Assembly (NCBI GenBank): GCA_010356995.1
Contig: ML996708.1
Coordinates: 399,304-463,303 of the forward strand
DNA length: 64,000 nt
Source of the DNA: Trichodelitschia bisporula
Lineage: Eukaryota > Ascomycota > Dothideomycetes > Phaeotrichales > Phaeotrichaceae
Direction: 5' to 3'
Shown here: positions 61,608 to 64,000 of the stretch, piece after piece
Layout of the letters: each line of letters opens with the position of its first letter
Numbering within the stretch: the stretch's first letter is position 1
Position numbers and translations under genes: made by a program
Notes under the pieces: model-generated
The model's database searches: none
Seen by the model: the letters and a program-made list of their open reading frames with translations, nothing else
Told to the model about the DNA's origin: nothing

Positions 61608-63091
61608 ATGCTCTCCCTCGCCCGCTCCCGCCCTCTGGGCCGGGCGCTCCGCGCCATCGTACGCATATCAAGCCCCCCCTCCCTCTACAACCCTTCCTAA
61701 CAAAGCAACAGGAACCCCTCAAAGCCGCAACCCAAGCCCGCAACCTCTCAATCCACGAGTACCGCTCAGCCGATCTCCTGCGCAAGTACGGCATCGGTGT
61801 GCCGCCAGGCTACGTCGCGCACACGCCGGAGGAGGCGGAGGCTGTGGCTAAGAAACTGAGTACGTTGAGCCGGAGGCGATGTGGGCGGGGCTGACAAGTG
61901 CAGAGGACGATGATCTGGTTATGAAGGCGCAGGTGCTGGCTGGTGGGCGTGGGAAGGGGCATTTCGAGAATGGGTTTAAGGGCGGTGTGCGCGTTATCTA
62001 CTCGTGCGTATTCCCCTCACGGCCCCTTCACGGCTTATATCCGTATTAAACACATTGCTAACCCTCGCAGCCCCGCCGAAGCCCGCGCCCTCGCCTCCGA
62101 AATGATCGGCCACCGCCTCATCACTAAGCAAACCGGCGCCGCCGGGCGCCCGTGCAACAGCGTGTACATCGTGGAGCGCAAATTCGCGCGCCGCGAGTTC
62201 TACCTCGCCATCCTCATGGACCGCGCTAGGCAGGGCCCCGTCATCGTCGCCTCCTCCCAGGGGGGGATGGACATTGAAGAGGTCGCCAAGAGCAACCCGG
62301 CTGCCATCAAGACGTACCCCATCGATATTCACGCCGGGGTCACGGACGCACTGGCCCGGCGCGTGGCGTCTGAGATCGGGTTCTCGGAGCAGTGTGTTGA
62401 GGCTGCGGCGCAGGAGGTGCAGAAGCTGTACACGTTGTTTCAAGAGAGGGATGCGACGCAGATTGAAATTAATCCGTGGAGCGAGACGACGGATCATGAG
62501 GTGCTGTGCATGGACGCCAAGCTGGGCTTCGATGACAATGCGGATTTCCGTCAAAAGGAGGTTTATAGCTGGCGGGATACGAGCCAGGAGGATGCGCAGG
62601 AGGTCAAGGCCGCGGAGTATGGGCTTAACTTCATCAAGTTGGACGGCGACATCGGGTGCCTGGTGAACGGCGCGGGGCTCGCCATGGCCACCATGGACAT
62701 CATCAAGCTGAACGGCGGACAACCAGCTAACTTCTTGGACGTCGGTGGCGGGGCCACGCCCGCTGCCATCCAGAATGCGTTCGAGCTGATCACGTCCGAC
62801 CCCAAGGTCACGGCTATCTTCGTCAATATCTTCGGCGGCATCGTGCGCTGCGACGCCATCGCCAAGGGCCTGATCCAGGTAGTCGAGAGCATGAATCTGC
62901 GCACCCCCGTCGTTGCGCGTCTGCAGGGGACGAATATGGAGCAGGCGCGGAAGTTGATTGATGATTCTGGGCTCAAGATCTTCTCGATTGATGATTTGCA
63001 GAGTGCGGCGGAGAAGAGCGTGCAGTTTTCGAAGCTGGTGCGGATGGCGCGCGATATTGACGTTGGTGTCGAGTTTTCGCTCGGCATCTAG
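61608..63091 (+). CDS. LSC2: Succinyl-CoA ligase beta subunit, mitochondrial
   Basis: Four exons: 61608-61658, 61712-61859, 61904-62003 and 62071-63091; 439 aa. Introns are 53, 44 and 67 bases with CTAAC/CTGAC branch sites. The N-terminus [17 protein letters not shown] is a mitochondrial presequence, and [17 protein letters not shown] begins the mature enzyme. The ATP-grasp part has [15 protein letters not shown] and [20 protein letters not shown]. The CoA-ligase domain has [20 protein letters not shown] and [20 protein letters not shown], plus [18 protein letters not shown], ending [10 protein letters not shown]. It makes succinate and nucleoside triphosphate from succinyl-CoA in the TCA cycle, with the alpha subunit encoded elsewhere. 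Confidence 0.95.
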
Positions 63092-63468
63092 AACTAGTGC
63101 TCTCTGGTAATGATGGGCGGTAGTACGCAGTCTCGAAGCGCTTTTCACGTTAAGTTGTGGTGATATGTGACGTCATATGGTGCTATATCACGTCATGTGC
63201 CTTCCTGACATAATTATGCTCCTGTCTTATGCCTACATCATATCGGACCGAGTACAAAGGGGGCCGGTAGGATATCAGAAGTTGGGAGAATGGGTAGAGT
63301 GGACATCAAAACATGAGGTTCGTTCGAGCCAATGAACACATCACTAAAGCTACTAGAACACACGAAAAAGTCCATGGCCCACAAGAAGCGCTCCAAAACA
63401 CCTCCGAAGGCCATATACCGAGATCATAAACAGATGCAATCATCACCAGCCGTCCCTACAACACCACC
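63092..63468. other. Convergent 3' intergenic region (LSC2 / right-edge gene)
   Basis: 377 bases between converging stops, with the hairpin listed next. No gene. Confidence 0.5.
63168..63195. repeat. Inverted repeat with CRE-like arms
   Basis: A 28-base inverted repeat 76 bases past the LSC2 stop. Arms of 11 bases (TGACGTCATAT / ATATCACGTCA) pair with one C-C mismatch around a 6-base loop. The left arm contains a full CRE palindrome, TGACGTCA. It could be a 3' UTR hairpin or a paired bZIP site. Confidence 0.6.
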
Positions 63469-64000
63469 CTACAAATAATGTGCCAAATGCCCCGGCACCC
63501 TGGCGCGACACTTCTCACAATCCTCCCTCCACCCAAAGAAAACCTTCCTCTTCTCGCCATTCACCATCGCCCCGCTCCGCTTCCGCCCGGGCGTCACGGG
63601 ACTCACGATCCCATCCGCCCAGCAGTCCCCACCCTCAAGCCCCGCACTCCGCACCCCCCCCCCATCGTAATCAACATCCATTCCCTCCCCCTCCCCCCCA
63701 AAACTCAACCTACTCAGCCCCCTTTCCGCATCCGCACACTCCGCAATAGGACTCGGCATCGTCACCGCCCTGCCATGGTGGATCAACGGCGGCGTATCAG
63801 GATGTCTACCGAACCCACTCGGGGGCGCGAGGTGGATCGGCCTCGGCGCGCGCGGCCTGCTCCACGCCGGTGGCTGGGGTGTTGGGATCAGGAATGTGGG
63901 GAAGTGCGGGTGCATAGGCGTCGGGATGCGGGCGGTGGGCGGCGGGGAGGCGAGCGGGTCGAGGAGGAGCGGTTTGGGCGGCGGGTGGGGGTGGTGGAGG
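63469..64000 (-). CDS. Uncharacterised gene, C-terminal part, cut by the right edge
   Basis: The minus-strand frame is open from the right edge to the stop at 63469 (about 176 residues). A Met at 63915 (MHPHFPTFLIPTP) is unlikely to be the start, because the upstream residues (LLLDPLASPPPTARIPTP) read like the same protein. Features: Pro-rich first half, PIHLAPPSGFGRHPDTPPLI, TMPSPIAECADAERGLSRLS, SPVTPGRKRSGAMVNGEKRK and a terminal DCEKCRARVPGHLAHYL with two cysteines. This ending is familiar from Pezizomycotina hypothetical proteins; function unknown. SP and TP sites suggest phosphorylation, as inference. Confidence 0.6.
   Translation of the reverse strand, partial: LHHPHPPPKPLLLDPLASPPPTARIPTPMHPHFPTFLIPTPQPPAWSRPRAPRPIHLAPPSGFGRHPDTPPLIHHGRAVTMPSPIAECADAERGLSRLSFGGEGEGMDVDYDGGGVRSAGLEGGDCWADGIVSPVTPGRKRSGAMVNGEKRKVFFGWREDCEKCRARVPGHLAHYL

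Noticed and set aside
61994-63148. 384-codon open frame antisense to LSC2
   Set aside because: It mirrors the GC-rich third codon positions of a certain gene on the other strand and shows no family resemblance. Similar antisense frames over the importin (26790-27878) and thiolase (59605-60546) were dropped for the same reason.

Overview
This is nuclear DNA from a filamentous ascomycete (Pezizomycotina). Most genes are split by introns of about 41-67 bases with GT..AG ends and CTAAC/CTGAC branch sites. Several gene families are typical of that group: DEF1, AIM21, a TRI12-type transporter, an exo-type GH28 and a STAND-like N-terminal domain. The Dothideomycetes look plausible, but the sequence alone does not settle it. 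I saw no rRNA, tRNA, CRISPR array, intact transposon or biosynthetic gene cluster.

Layout. 1-13 kb: a possible gene tail at the left edge, a small mitochondrial-type protein, an uncharacterised 402-aa protein, DEF1, an uncharacterised membrane protein, a small secreted protein and SAM50. 13-21.5 kb: a STAND-N/ankyrin-like gene whose expected ATG is CTG, UBC6, YIP1, cytochrome c heme lyase and an RBR E3 ligase. 22-32.4 kb: a seven-exon GH28 exo-polygalacturonase, the importin NMD5/SXM1, a ten-exon THEM2-like thioesterase that no long open frame reveals, and a hexose-type sugar transporter. 32.5-45.4 kb: the fork-protection protein Tof1/Swi1/Timeless, a mitochondrial 3-hydroxyacyl-CoA dehydrogenase, a TRI12-like MFS transporter, a possible 55-aa microgene, a repeat-rich Arg/Pro/Ser protein and a PAQR/haemolysin-III membrane protein. 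45.7-51.2 kb: a CSN8/PSMD8-like protein, a GRE2-like reductase, NTF2 and TVP18. 53.9-64 kb: AIM21, an inositol monophosphatase, a second hotdog thioesterase, 3-ketoacyl-CoA thiolase, a DUF3245-like protein, succinyl-CoA ligase beta and the C-terminal part of an uncharacterised gene cut by the right edge.

The genes are mostly housekeeping: protein degradation and quality control (DEF1, UBC6, RBR), secretory pathway (YIP1, TVP18), nuclear transport (NMD5, NTF2), mitochondrial biogenesis (SAM50, heme lyase) and acyl-CoA metabolism (two thioesterases, thiolase, hydroxyacyl-CoA dehydrogenase, succinyl-CoA ligase). Many are arranged head to head with short shared promoters: DEF1, SAM50, YIP1/heme lyase, RBR/GH28, thioesterase/sugar transporter, Tof1/dehydrogenase, PAQR/CSN8-like, IMPase/thioesterase and DUF3245/LSC2.

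I see no convincing new multi-gene system. The best points for a second look are: a thioesterase whose first intron ends in CG instead of AG although the catalytic residues line up with those of human THEM2; a STAND-N gene with CTG where the start should be; a cluster of SUMO-interaction-like motifs in the Tof1 tail; a possible 55-aa gene; and very small coding exons (4-16 bases). Exon boundaries were read by eye from splice signals, frame and family resemblance. No search was run.
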